Shown: positions 51,932-62,716 of the stretch, one piece after another
How the letters are laid out: each line of letters begins with the position of its first letter
Position numbering within the stretch: the first letter of the stretch is position 1
Source of the DNA: Saccharopolyspora montiporae
GTDB lineage: Bacteria; Actinomycetota; Actinomycetes; Mycobacteriales; Pseudonocardiaceae
Length of the DNA stretch: 64,000 nucleotides
Reading direction: 5' to 3'
Assembly (NCBI RefSeq): GCF_015209505.1
Contig: NZ_JADEYC010000002.1
Span: 1 to 64,000, forward strand
Position numbers and translations under genes: made by a program
The notes under the pieces: model-generated
What the model saw: only the letters and a program-made list of their open reading frames with translations
What the model was told of the DNA's origin: nothing
Database searches by the model: none

Positions 51932-52921
51932 CTAGGTCTCGGCGCCGAGCTTGCGGCGCTGGTAGGAGTCCCACCACACGGCGAGCCAGATGATCACGCC
52001 GATGAGAACGTTCTGGTAGAAGGTGCTGATGTCCAGCTGCACGGCGCCGTTGCGGATCACCGCGACCAGGAACGCGCCGATCAGCGAACCCCACACGGTT
52101 CCCCGCCCGCCGAACAGGCTCGCCCCGCCGATGACCACGGCGGCGATCACGTCCAGTTCCAAGCCCTCGCCGAAGTTCGGCTGCCCGGAACTGATCCGCG
52201 AGGCCGCGATCATGCCGCCCAGCCCGGCCAGCGCCCCGGACAGCACATAGACGGCGGTGGTGTGCTTGCGGACCGGGACACCGGACAACCGCGCGGCGTC
52301 CATGTTGGACCCCATCACGTACGCGTAGCGGCCCAGCCGGGTGCGGGTGAGCACCAGGTGTCCGCACACCGCCACCAGCAGGATCAGCAGGATCGGGATG
52401 GGAATCACGCCCACCACGCCCTGACCCAGCAGTCGGAACGAGTCCGGGGCGCCGAACACCGCCACCGCACCGGTGGCGATGAGCACCAGACCGCGGGCGA
52501 CGCTGAGCATGCCCAGCGTGGCGATGAACGGCGGCAATCCCACCACCGCCACCAGCAGCCCGTTGACGAGCCCGGCCGCCGCGCCCACCGCGATCCCGCC
52601 GAGGATCCCGATGAGCGGGTCGAACCCGTATTCGGCCATGAGCAGCACACCGAGCACACCGGACAGCGCCGACACCGACCCCACGGACAGGTCGATGCCG
52701 CCGGTGATGATCACCAGCGTCACGCCCACCGCCATCACCGCGTTGACCGAGGTCTGCGAACCCAGGTTGAACAGGTTGTCAGCGGTGAGGAACGACGGGG
52801 CCACGATGGACAGTGCGACGAACACGACGATCAGCACACCGGCGGCGGCGATCTGAGAGACCGCACCGGAGAACCGGTTGCCGCCCCCGAGGAACCCGCC
52901 CCGTTCGGATTGGTCAAGCAT
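51932..52921 (-). CDS. Ribose-type ABC transporter permease
   Basis: 329 residues from the ATG at 52921, overlapping the ATPase gene by 8 nt. About eight to ten hydrophobic segments with the RbsC pattern (DNLFNLGSQTSVNAVMAVGVTLVI, GGIDLSVGSV and GGASLFGGRG). It forms the membrane channel of a carbohydrate importer. The order ATPase, permease, binding protein is normal for this family. Confidence 0.9.
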   Translation of the reverse strand: MLDQSERGGFLGGGNRFSGAVSQIAAAGVLIVVFVALSIVAPSFLTADNLFNLGSQTSVNAVMAVGVTLVIITGGIDLSVGSVSALSGVLGVLLMAEYGFDPLIGILGGIAVGAAAGLVNGLLVAVVGLPPFIATLGMLSVARGLVLIATGAVAVFGAPDSFRLLGQGVVGVIPIPILLILLVAVCGHLVLTRTRLGRYAYVMGSNMDAARLSGVPVRKHTTAVYVLSGALAGLGGMIAASRISSGQPNFGEGLELDVIAAVVIGGASLFGGRGTVWGSLIGAFLVAVIRNGAVQLDISTFYQNVLIGVIIWLAVWWDSYQRRKLGAET

Positions 52922-54428
52922 GGTTGCCTTTCGCGCCGGTGGCCAGGGCCACGACCCGCTCCTCGGAGAACTCCGCGCGCTGGAGCTGCCCCGCGATCCG
53001 GCCGCCGCGCAGGACCAGGATCCGGTCGCACATGTTGAGCAGCTCCGGCAAGTAGCTGGAGATGAGCACGACCGCCTTGCCCTGCCCCGCGAGCAGATCC
53101 AGCTGCTGGAACATCTCCGCTTTCGCCCCGACGTCCATCCCGCGACCCGGTTCGTCGAAGAACAGGACTTCGGCACCCGTTTCCAACCACCGCGCGAGAA
53201 CCACCTTCTGCTGGTTCCCACCGGAGAGCATCCGCACCGGCCGGCCCACCCGCGGCACCCGAATGCCGAGCCGTTCCCGGAAGCGCTCGGCGGTGCGGTG
53301 CTCGGCCCGCAGATCGATGAGTCCGGCGCGCATCGGCAGCCGCGCCATCGTGATGTTCTTGTCCACGCCCAGCTGCATCGCCAGACCGTCGGCTTTGCGG
53401 CTCTCGGTCAGGTACCCGATGCCCGCGCTGATCGCGTCGGCGGGATCGCGGATGCGCAACCGCCGACCGTCCAGCGCGATCGACCCGGAATCGGGCGGTT
53501 CCGCACCGAACACCGCCCGCGCCAGCTCGGTGCGCCCGGCACCCACGAGCCCTGCCATGCCGAGTATTTCGCCCGCGCGCACCTCGAAGGAGATGTCGTG
53601 CAGCTGCTCTCGGCGACCGAGCCCGTCCACCTGCAGCCGCACCCGGCCGACCTCGCGGTCGCTGCGCGGGTAGAGGTCGTCCACCTCGCGGCCGACCATG
53701 AGCCGCACCAGCCCGGTTTCGTCGATCTCACCGACCGGATGCGTCCCGGCGACCTCCCCGTCGCGCATCACGGTCACCCGGTCGCCGACCTCGAAGATCT
53801 CGTCCAGCCGGTGCGAGATGTAGAGCACGGCGATGCCCTGCGCGGTCAGCTCGCGGATGATGCCGAACAGCTCACCGGCCTCGCGTTCGGTGAGGCTGGC
53901 GGTGGGCTCGTCCAGGATCAGCACACCGGCCTGCACCGCGAGGGCCTTGGCGATCTCGATCCGCTGCTGCGCGGCGGTCGGCAGCGTGGAAACCCGGCGG
54001 TTCGGGTCCACGTCCAACCCCACCCGCGCCAGCAGCTCCCGAGCGGCCCGCCGCTCGGCGGAGCGGGAGATCCAGCCGCCGCGGCCGGGTTCGTGCCCGA
54101 TGAACAGGTTCTCGGCCACCGACAGGTCCGGGGCCAGCGCGAATTCCTGGTGCACCATCGCCACGCCCAGCTTCCGCGCGGCCCCGGGACCCTGGTACTG
54201 AGCGGTCCGCCCGCCGAGGGCCACGGTTCCGGACGTGGGCGGTTCCACCTGGGCGATCAGCTTCATCAGGGTGGATTTGCCCGCACCGTTCTCCCCGGCG
54301 AAGACGTGCACCTCACCGGGATCGATGCGCAGGCTCACCCCGGATACGGCCACGACTCCGGGGAATCGTTTGCCCACATCGGTCAGCTGCACGGCCGGCG
54401 CATCCGGCCACGTCGTCGGGGATGTCAC
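52914..54428 (-). CDS. Double-domain sugar ABC transporter ATPase (RbsA-type)
   Basis: 504 residues from a GTG 6 nt after GAGGAGG. Two ABC modules: the first has the Walker A GENGAGKST (about 45-53) and LILDEPTASL; the second has GLVGAGRTEL, LSGGNQQKV and FFDEPGRGMD. The second Walker A is the altered GAGR form normal for this family. It energises sugar uptake with the adjacent permease and binding protein. No sugar kinase or isomerase is linked, so the substrate is not clear. Confidence 0.92.
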   Translation of the reverse strand: MTSPTTWPDAPAVQLTDVGKRFPGVVAVSGVSLRIDPGEVHVFAGENGAGKSTLMKLIAQVEPPTSGTVALGGRTAQYQGPGAARKLGVAMVHQEFALAPDLSVAENLFIGHEPGRGGWISRSAERRAARELLARVGLDVDPNRRVSTLPTAAQQRIEIAKALAVQAGVLILDEPTASLTEREAGELFGIIRELTAQGIAVLYISHRLDEIFEVGDRVTVMRDGEVAGTHPVGEIDETGLVRLMVGREVDDLYPRSDREVGRVRLQVDGLGRREQLHDISFEVRAGEILGMAGLVGAGRTELARAVFGAEPPDSGSIALDGRRLRIRDPADAISAGIGYLTESRKADGLAMQLGVDKNITMARLPMRAGLIDLRAEHRTAERFRERLGIRVPRVGRPVRMLSGGNQQKVVLARWLETGAEVLFFDEPGRGMDVGAKAEMFQQLDLLAGQGKAVVLISSYLPELLNMCDRILVLRGGRIAGQLQRAEFSEERVVALATGAKGNHA

Positions 54429-54657
54429 AGCGCGCCTCCTCGATCAGCGTCGATCGTTCGCGCGGGCTCGCAGTGCGCTGGATCATACCCACACACCCCG
54501 TCCACCACAAAGGCTCGCAACCATCCCGAGTATTCGATTACCGGCAGTCGCCGCCCACCCGGCGCGGCGCGGCGACCCCGCGGGGATCCGCGTGCGCGAG
54601 CAGCGCAGTCCGTAAGCTCGGACGACGCGACGATCACCGCCAGCGAGGGGGACGACA

Positions 54658-56253
<1,596 letters not shown>

Positions 56254-56423
56254 CCGCCGAACCGGGCGGCTACGCACAATGCGCAGCCACCCGGTCAGCC
56301 GGGTCCCCCGTGGCGCGCCGGGGGTGCTTCTCGTTCGAGCGGCCCGTTTTCCCGCGTGCCGCTCAGCGGTGCCCGGGGTCGGCTCAGCCGTGGAGCCCGA
56401 CCGCTACGGCACCGCGGCCCCGG

Positions 56424-56836
56424 GTGCGGTGGCGCGACCTGGCATGGGTGACCTGGTACCAACACCGGCAGCTCCTCGTCGCCACCAGCCTGATCGTGCT
56501 GGCCGCCTCCGCGCTGCTGATCACGCTCGGCATGTTCGCGCCCCCGGAGTCGATGCCCGCGCCGCTCCAGTGGTTCGGGGTGAACCTTCCGACGGTGCTC
56601 AGGGTCCTGGTGCTGTTCCCGGCGGCGGTGGCCGGGTTCTGGGCCGCACCGCTGGTCGCCGGGGAACAGGACCAGCGCACCCACTTGCTGGCTTGGAGTC
56701 AGGACGTTTCCCCGGCCCGCTGGTTGACCGGCAAAGCGCTCATCCTCGGTGCAGCGGCGATCCCGCTCGCTCTGCTGCTCGGAGTCGCGGGTCAGTACGC
56801 GGTCCACCGATTCGCCGAGTTCAGGCCGGTTCGGAC
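56424..56836 (+). pseudogene. Truncated ABC-2-associated membrane protein
   Basis: A start-like GTG at 56424 opens a frame resembling the N-terminal third of actinobacterial ABC-2-type transmembrane transport proteins (RDLAWVTWYQHRQ, then a hydrophobic segment and PLVAGEQDQRTHLLAWSQ). The resemblance stops at about 56820-56836, exactly where the stop codon of the minus-strand gene lies. Beyond it the frame only reads antisense. No ribosome site precedes the GTG and the partner ATPase is absent. Confidence 0.6.
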
Positions 56837-56837
56837 G

Positions 56838-57536
56838 TCACGGCTGCTCCGGGTACGGCAGCTGGAGCGAGGTGTGCAGGCGCGTGTTGGTCAGGGCCTT
56901 GTTCGCCACGACGGAATGCAGCACACCGTTGTGCACGAGGTCCCACACCCGCGGGTTGTTGCGCAGGCTGTCCACGGAGATCTCCAGGGTGCGCCGCCTG
57001 CGGTCGTGGAACTCCAGAACGAGCGCCAGAGCGGCGTTACGGCGGGCGGTGATCCGGGTGAGTTCGTAGGTCCGCACCCATCTCCCGTCGGCCCCTCGCA
57101 GCCACTCCGCACCGGCGGAGCACGGGGACAACCGGTTCCCGTAGGCGTAGGTGAGGAACTGGAGCAGCAGAACCGGCCACAGCAGCCAGAAGCCGACGCG
57201 CACACCGGTGTTGGGGGCCGACCAAGGGGGCCCCTCGACCAGGAACGGTCCGATGCTGATCAGCCCGAGCACCGCGATCGACACCCCGACGATCCGGGCG
57301 GCTTCGCGGATCCCGTACCGCCACGGACCTTCCGGGCGAGAGCCGGCCAACACCGGGCCCTCCCCCTCCGGCGGCGCGAACGACGAAGCGTCGGCACACG
57401 CGGCGGCCTGGCGCCGCCCCGTCGTGCTGACCGGGGCGGGCGGCGGCCCGGGGCATCCGGTCTCCGGATCAGGCCCGGGTGGCAACCGATCCACCCCGAG
57501 CACGTCACGCTTCCGTCTCTGCACTCCCACTCCCAC
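56838..57536 (-). CDS. Hypothetical membrane protein with PH-like C-terminus
   Basis: Up to 232 residues. Three GTG codons (57536, 57530, 57524) are possible starts, none with a strong ribosome site. An acidic/Pro-rich N-terminus is followed by two hydrophobic segments (about 85-105 and 115-135) and a C-terminal part (ADGRWVRTYELTRITA, LEFHDRRRRTLEISVDSLRNNP) that reads like a bacterial PH-like fold. The kinase at 54658 has the same segment order after its kinase domain, so the two may be functionally linked. Confidence 0.6.
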   Translation of the reverse strand: MGVGVQRRKRDVLGVDRLPPGPDPETGCPGPPPAPVSTTGRRQAAACADASSFAPPEGEGPVLAGSRPEGPWRYGIREAARIVGVSIAVLGLISIGPFLVEGPPWSAPNTGVRVGFWLLWPVLLLQFLTYAYGNRLSPCSAGAEWLRGADGRWVRTYELTRITARRNAALALVLEFHDRRRRTLEISVDSLRNNPRVWDLVHNGVLHSVVANKALTNTRLHTSLQLPYPEQP

Positions 57537-58582
57537 GTTGCAGGCCGCCGGCGCGAGGTACCGGCGACATGGTCATCCCGGCTCCGGGCGCAGCCCTACG
57601 CCACAGTGGCCGCCGCGAGGTTGAGGCCGCCGAGAATGGCGAGCGATCCCCCGAGCAGCTGCCCACTCATGGATCCCATGAGCGAATCCGCAGCGCACAG
57701 GAGCAGCCACCACGTGTGCTTCCCGTCGCGGTAGAGCCGCCCGACCACGCGGTCGCTCTTCCGGGAAGCGGCAGGATCACCGCGATCCGTCCGGAGCGCT
57801 GTCCAGGATCCTCGTGCTTCGACGAAGAACAAAAATGTAGTTCGCCCAGTTCATCGCCGTCCCGCTGGCCGGATTTGATGTTCACGTTCCACGCTATAGC
57901 GACGAACACTAACATGTGGACATTTGCGCCCACGCAGATAACCTGCCCGGTGCCGATGGACGCGCCCGGCCGCCCGGCACACCAGCAGGAACAGTGCATG
58001 GACTGCAATTCCGATCTTTCCGCGGAGGAGCTTCCACCCAATCCCGACCCGGCCACCGGGCTACCCCGACCGCCCGGAGCGGGGTCGAACAAGGTCGAGA
58101 TGTGGCCGAAAGATCGCAATTCGTTCACCGGGCGCCCACACCCCCGACAGGACCAGCCATTCTTCGAGGGCTTGATATGGCGGTGCACCTCCGGGACGAG
58201 GGTGGTCGATCCGTTGAAACCGACCAAGATGATCTCTGCGCCAACGATGTCCTGTGAAATCTTGCCCACAACGGAATTGTTCACTCGATCGCCGCGAACG
58301 GGGCGAAAACCACAGCCAGAATGAGGGCGGAGTTCGCATTGCCACGCAAAAAAAGGACTGAACGGTGTTCGTGCAACGGGGATGGACCGGCAGCGCTCTC
58401 ATTCCGCGGACCGTCTTCGCGTTCCGGTCGATCGCTCGTCGTGCCGGGCCGAATGGTTCTGCTCCTCGCCTCCGGGGCGTCCTCAGGTCGACAGGGTGGC
58501 TTGTTCGCGGTCGGGGCGGTCCAGCTCACAGCACGTGCTGCCCCTCCGGATGCACCGTCACACTGTAGCGGCCGAAACCCGC
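57537..58582. other. Mostly non-coding or decayed stretch
   Basis: About 1 kb between the PH-like gene and the methyltransferase remnant. It is less GC-rich than the surroundings (clearly so at 57820-57920 and 58250-58330). One minus-strand frame with reasonable codon use (57667-58284) is listed separately. Otherwise I see nothing supportable; it looks like genomic rubble next to pseudogenes. Confidence 0.4.
57667..58284 (-). CDS. Possible hypothetical protein
   Basis: A 205-codon frame with a GTG start and no good ribosome site. The first about 75 codons have the third-position GC bias of real genes (NGSTTLVPEVHRHIKPS, then a CRGCG motif); the rest, which includes a rare TTA codon, looks weaker. 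It could be a small gene that has lost its stop, or chance. No family recognised. Confidence 0.25.
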   Translation of the reverse strand: MNNSVVGKISQDIVGAEIILVGFNGSTTLVPEVHRHIKPSKNGWSCRGCGRPVNELRSFGHISTLFDPAPGGRGSPVAGSGLGGSSSAERSELQSMHCSCWCAGRPGASIGTGQVICVGANVHMLVFVAIAWNVNIKSGQRDGDELGELHFCSSSKHEDPGQRSGRIAVILPLPGRATAWSGGSTATGSTRGGCSCALRIRSWDP

Positions 58583-59000
58583 CTACCCCAACCGGTTCCA
58601 CGTGTCGAGGACCGGTTCCGCCTCGTCCCAGAGCTTCCGCGGTCCGGTCTGGTGCACCACGGGATGCTCACCGTCGAACTCCACGCGCACCCAGGATCCC
58701 GAGGCCGGATGCACCCATCGGTAGGACCTCACCTGCCCGTCATCGTCGTTGACGAACACCAGGTGGCTGCGGGCGGCCAGCAGGTTCGCGAACAGCGACG
58801 CGGTTCCGAAGTCGAGCCGGGCCGGAACCCGGGCGGCGCGGGTGGTTTCGGCCGGGGCCGATGGTATCCGCGTCGACCTGGCGGGGCTCGATCTGCAGCC
58901 GATGACCGGTCGAGCGCAGCGGCATGAGTCCCGCCCGTCCGCGGAATCCCCCGCACAGCGCGCCGTCCGCGGTCCGGCGCAGCAGCACGACCGCCTTGGA
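58583..59000 (-). pseudogene. Frameshifted methyltransferase-type remnant
   Basis: Two minus-strand frames must be joined to read a coherent protein end. Upstream part: VVLLRRTADGALCGGF and MPLRST in one frame. Downstream part: GTASLFANLLAARSHLVFV, SYRWVHPASGSWVRVEF and GPRKLWDEAEP in another, ending at 58583. The pattern resembles the C-terminal region of actinobacterial protein-L-isoaspartate methyltransferase-like proteins. The frameshift lies at about 58830-58880 and the N-terminal catalytic half is missing. Confidence 0.5.
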
Positions 59001-59017
59001 CTGCCCGACGGCAGCCG

Positions 59018-59121
59018 GCTTCTCCGCAACAGCAGGAATCCTGATCAGGCTGCTCACCACTTCACTCCTGAGGAGTGGTCGGCGTTCCTGAACGGTGTCA
59101 AGCATGGCGAGGTTCGACTGA
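59018..59121 (+). pseudogene. C-terminal DUF397 relic
   Basis: RNSRNPDQ and FTPEEWSAFLNGVKHGE match the C-terminal half of DUF397 proteins, but the WRKSS N-terminus is replaced by the methyltransferase remnant on the other strand. The expected end GE-F-D-stop is out of frame by one base: GAGGTTCGACTGA would give GAG TTC GAC TGA after removal of one G near 59111. A rho-independent-type hairpin follows at 59135, as it would for an intact gene. Confidence 0.6.
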
Positions 59122-59134
59122 AGCCCGCTCGAAC

Positions 59135-59175
59135 AAGATCCCTCCCAGCCCTGCGTACTGCCAGGGAGGGATCTT
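59135..59175 (+). terminator. Terminator of the lost DUF397 gene
   Basis: A perfect 12-bp stem (AAGATCCCTCCC with GGGAGGGATCTT) with a 17-base loop and a short T-run. It lies 14 nt after the DUF397 relic and 74 nt from the lactonase stop, so it may also end the convergent lactonase transcript. Confidence 0.75.
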
Positions 59176-59248
59176 TGCGGTCCTCGACGAATCGGCCGGA
59201 ACCGCAAGCGGGTACGGGGCTCGCCCGAGCAGGACGCGATCAACCCGC

Positions 59249-60307
59249 TCAGCCCGCAGGGAGCAGGACCGCGCACATCGGGGCCGGCACCGACAGCGGG
59301 TCGCCGACCGGGGAGAGGTGGCCGTCGTCGAGCACGTCGAAGACCTGGATGTCGTCGCTGCGCCGGCCGAGGGCCAGCAGCCGGGTGCCGTCCGGGCTCA
59401 GCGCGATGTGCCGCGGGCCGGACACCCGGGCCGGCTGCACCTCGACCAGCCGGAACTGCCCGTCGCCGGACTCCGGGGTGAACACGGCGATGCTGTCGTG
59501 CCCGCGGTTGGCGGCGTAGCCGAAGCTCCCGTCGGCCAGCAGCACCACCTCGGACGGCAGGTTCGGCCGGGCGAAGTCCGGCGGCACCGTGGACAGGGTG
59601 CGGCCCGGTTCCAGCTGCCCACTGGCCCGGTCCCAGCCGAACTCGGTCAGCGACGAATCCAGTTCGTTGAGCACGTAGCCGCGGTCGCCGTCCGGGTGCA
59701 GCGCCAGGTGTCGCGGGCCCGAGCCCGGCCGCAGCGCCGCCCGGCAGCGCTGCGCCAGGTGCCCGCTGCCCGGGTCGAACTCGTAGCTGACCACCGCGTC
59801 CGCGCCCAGATCCGCGGCGAGCACGTACTGACCGCCGGGATCCGGCACCACCTGGTGCGGGTGCGGCCCTTCCTGGCGCTCCGGGTTGGGGCCGCGCCCG
59901 GTGTGCTGCACCGCGAACTGCGCCTCGCCCAGCGCGCCGTCCGCGCCCACCGGGTGCACCGCCAGCGTTGCCGACGCGTAGTTCGCGGTGAACAGATGCG
60001 CCCCGCCGGGATGCACCGCGAGGTGGCACGGGTGCGAACCCAGCGAGGGCTGCGCGCCGATCTCGGTGAGCGCCCCCTGGTCCCCGATCCGGTAGGACCG
60101 AACCCGGCCCGCGGTGCGCTCGTCCACCGCGAACAACACCGCACCGTCCGGCGATGCAGCCAGGAACGACGGCTGCGGCGCGCCGACGTCCCGGCCGGTC
60201 GGCAGCAGCGCCCCGGAGGAGTCCAGCACCGCGGTGCTGATCCGCTGCTCCGCGTGCTCGCGGCCCGCACCCACGTGCACCAGCCAGTTCGGCGACACGT
60301 CCGGCAT
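59249..60307 (-). CDS. Lactonase family protein (beta-propeller, 6-phosphogluconolactonase-like)
   Basis: 352 residues from the ATG at 60307 (GAGGAGG upstream); the frame extends far upstream but only as antisense of rocD. Repeated blade motifs (HLAVHPGG, HLALHPDG, HIALSPDG) and the HPHQVVPDP block are those of the seven-bladed YbhE/Pgl-like lactonase family. It probably opens a sugar lactone such as 6-phosphogluconolactone, though many members are of unknown substrate. It is divergent from rocD. Confidence 0.87.
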   Translation of the reverse strand: MPDVSPNWLVHVGAGREHAEQRISTAVLDSSGALLPTGRDVGAPQPSFLAASPDGAVLFAVDERTAGRVRSYRIGDQGALTEIGAQPSLGSHPCHLAVHPGGAHLFTANYASATLAVHPVGADGALGEAQFAVQHTGRGPNPERQEGPHPHQVVPDPGGQYVLAADLGADAVVSYEFDPGSGHLAQRCRAALRPGSGPRHLALHPDGDRGYVLNELDSSLTEFGWDRASGQLEPGRTLSTVPPDFARPNLPSEVVLLADGSFGYAANRGHDSIAVFTPESGDGQFRLVEVQPARVSGPRHIALSPDGTRLLALGRRSDDIQVFDVLDDGHLSPVGDPLSVPAPMCAVLLPAG

Positions 60308-60412
60308 CCGGCGCCCTCCTCTCGTCCGCGCCATCATCGCAACGATCCGCGCCGCGCGCGCCGGACCGGGAAACGCCCGCGCGGCACCGGATCCGGGCGA
60401 CAATCGGTGACC

Positions 60413-61603
60413 ATGAACGCGCAGCACTTCCTCGACCTCGACGACCGGTACGGCGCGCACAACTACCACCCGCTGCCGGTGGTGGTCGCCGAGGCCACCG
60501 GGACGCGGGTGACCGACGTGGACGGACGCACCTACCTGGACTTCCTGGCCGGCTATTCGGCGCTGAACTTCGGCCACCGGCACCCCGACCTCCTCGCCGC
60601 CGCCACCGAGCAGCTCGGCCGGGTCACGCTGACCAGCCGTGCGTTCCACCACGACCAGTCCGGGCCGTTCTGCCGCGAGCTCGCCGAGCTGACCGGCACC
60701 GACCGGGTGCTGCCGATGAACTCCGGCGCCGAAGCCGTGGAATCCGCGATCAAGGTCGCCCGGCTGTGGGCGCACCGGGTGAAGGGCGTGCCCGCCGATG
60801 GTGCGGAGATCGTGGTGGCCGACGCGAACTTCCACGGCCGCACCACCACGATCGTCTCGTTCGCCACCGATCCGACCGCCCGCGCCGCGTTCGGCCCGTT
60901 CACCCCGGGCTTCACCGTCACCCGGTACGGCGATGCGGACGCGGTCGCCGCCGCGATCACCGACCGCACCGCCGCGGTGCTCGTCGAGCCGATCCAGGGC
61001 GAGGCCGGGGTGCGCCTCCCGCCGCCGGACTACCTGCCGCGGCTGCGCGGGCTCTGCGACGAGCACGGGGTGCTGCTCATCGCCGACGAGATCCAGTCCG
61101 GCCTGGCCCGCACCGGCGAGCTGCTGGCCTGCGAGCACGACGGGGTGCGCGCCGACCTCTACACGCTGGGCAAGGCGCTCGGCGGCGGGATCCTGCCGGT
61201 GTCGGCGGTGGTGGGCAGCGACGAGGTGCTCGGCGTGCTGCGCCCCGGCGAGCACGGTTCGACGTTCGGCGGCAACCCGCTGGCCTGCGCCGTGGGCCGC
61301 GCGGTGGTCCGGCTGCTGCGCACCGGGGAGTTCCAGCAGCGCTCCCGCGAGCTCGGCGCGCGGATGCACGCGCGGCTGGCCGAGCTGACCGGGGCCGCCG
61401 AGGTGCGCGGGCGGGGCCTGTGGGCCGGGGTGGACCTCGCACCGTCCGGGCCGACCGGCCGGCAGGTGTGCGAACGCCTCGCCGAGCGCGGCGTGCTGTG
61501 CAAGGAGACCCAGCAGACCACGCTGCGCCTGGCACCCCCGCTGGTGATCACCGAACCGGAGCTGGACGCGGGCCTGGACGCGGTCGCCGAAGTGCTGGGC
61601 TGA
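60413..61603 (+). CDS. rocD: Ornithine aminotransferase
   Basis: 396 residues, ATG at 60413 with a weak ribosome site (a GTG at 60407 is an alternative). Class III PLP aminotransferase: YGAHNYHPLPVV and YLDFLAGYSALNFGH are typical of RocD. MNSGAEAVESAIK, EPIQGEAG, ADEIQSGL and LGKALGGG hold the PLP site, with the Schiff-base Lys in LGKALG. It transfers the delta-amino group of ornithine to 2-oxoglutarate in arginine and proline metabolism. The usual partner ddaH is absent, so it stands alone here. Confidence 0.88.
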   Translation: MNAQHFLDLDDRYGAHNYHPLPVVVAEATGTRVTDVDGRTYLDFLAGYSALNFGHRHPDLLAAATEQLGRVTLTSRAFHHDQSGPFCRELAELTGTDRVLPMNSGAEAVESAIKVARLWAHRVKGVPADGAEIVVADANFHGRTTTIVSFATDPTARAAFGPFTPGFTVTRYGDADAVAAAITDRTAAVLVEPIQGEAGVRLPPPDYLPRLRGLCDEHGVLLIADEIQSGLARTGELLACEHDGVRADLYTLGKALGGGILPVSAVVGSDEVLGVLRPGEHGSTFGGNPLACAVGRAVVRLLRTGEFQQRSRELGARMHARLAELTGAAEVRGRGLWAGVDLAPSGPTGRQVCERLAERGVLCKETQQTTLRLAPPLVITEPELDAGLDAVAEVLG

Positions 61604-61606
61604 CGA

Positions 61607-62626
61607 TCAGGACTCGACGAGGTCGCGGGACAGCGCGGTGAGCCTGCTGATCGCGCGCAGATACTTCTTGCGGTAGCCGCCCTGCAGCATCTCGTCGGTG
61701 AACAGCTCGGACAGCGCGGCGCCGGACACCCGCACCGGGATTGCCCGGTCGTAAAGCCGGTCGGCCAGGGCCACCAGCCGCAGCGCCACGTCCTGGTCCC
61801 GGGCGGCGCGCACCCCGCGCAGGTGCACCGCGGAGAGCCCGTCGACGAGCCTGCCGTACTTCGACGGGTGCAGCCCGGCCAGGAATCCGCACAGCTCGTC
61901 GAAGTCGTCCAGCGTCCCGGTCGAGCTCTCGGCCAGCGCGGTCAGCTCCGCGTCGTCCATCGGGTCGGGCGCGTCCGGCAGCCCGCGGTGCCGGTAGTCC
62001 GGCCCGTCCACCCGGACGACGTCGAACCGGGAGGACATGGCGTGGATCTCGCGCAGGAAGTCCACCGCGGCGAACCGGCCCTCGCCGAGCTTGTCCGGCA
62101 ACGTGTTCGACGTGGCCGCGATGCGCACGCCCGCATCGGTGAGCTTGGCGATCAGCTGGGTGACCAGCATCGTGTCACCCGGGTCGTCGAGCTCGAACTC
62201 GTCGATGGCCAACAGCCTGTGCCCGGACAGCCTGCGCACGGTCTCGGTGAACCCGAGCGCGCCGACCAGGTTGGTCAGCTCCACGAACGTGCCGTAGGAC
62301 TTCGGCCCCTCAGCGACGTGCCAGGCCGAGGCCAGCAGGTGGGTCTTGCCGACGCCGAACCCGCCGTCCAGGTACAGCCCGGGCTTGCCCGCGGGGCCGC
62401 TGCGCCGGCCGAACAGCCCGCGCAGCCAGCCACCGGAGGACTGCCCGCCGCCGATCTGCTCGGCGAAGGTCCGGCACGACTCGACGGCCCGGGCCTGGCT
62501 CGGCTCGTCCGGGTTCGGGATGTAGTTGTCGAACCGCGCCGCGTCGAACCGCGGCGGCGGCGACAGGGACTGCACGAGCTCGTCCTGCGTCACTTCGGGG
62601 CGGAGGTCCACCAGGCGCGAACTCAT
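61607..62626 (-). CDS. zapE: Cell division protein ZapE (AFG1-like ATPase)
   Basis: 339 residues. P-loop GGFGVGKTHLL (about 88-98), FVELTNLVGALGF, LLAIDEFELDDPGDT (Walker B region) and a sensor ATSNTLPD belong to the AFG1/ZapE group. A C-terminal helical region (YRKKYLRAISRLTALS) completes it. In E. coli ZapE acts at the division ring under stress and low oxygen; the actinobacterial role is unproven. It is divergent from a RibD-type gene with 90 nt between starts. Confidence 0.9.
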   Translation of the reverse strand: MSSRLVDLRPEVTQDELVQSLSPPPRFDAARFDNYIPNPDEPSQARAVESCRTFAEQIGGGQSSGGWLRGLFGRRSGPAGKPGLYLDGGFGVGKTHLLASAWHVAEGPKSYGTFVELTNLVGALGFTETVRRLSGHRLLAIDEFELDDPGDTMLVTQLIAKLTDAGVRIAATSNTLPDKLGEGRFAAVDFLREIHAMSSRFDVVRVDGPDYRHRGLPDAPDPMDDAELTALAESSTGTLDDFDELCGFLAGLHPSKYGRLVDGLSAVHLRGVRAARDQDVALRLVALADRLYDRAIPVRVSGAALSELFTDEMLQGGYRKKYLRAISRLTALSRDLVES

Positions 62627-62716
62627 GCCCGAAACCTTATAACCGCGGCCCGCCCCGGATACACGTGCGCCTGCTCACCCGCCCGGGCCCGCACCGGCGT
62701 GTGGTGGGATGGCGGC

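Noticed and set aside
60308..61369. Upstream extension of the lactonase gene
   Set aside because: The frame is open only because it is antisense to rocD; a strong ribosome site supports the start at 60307.
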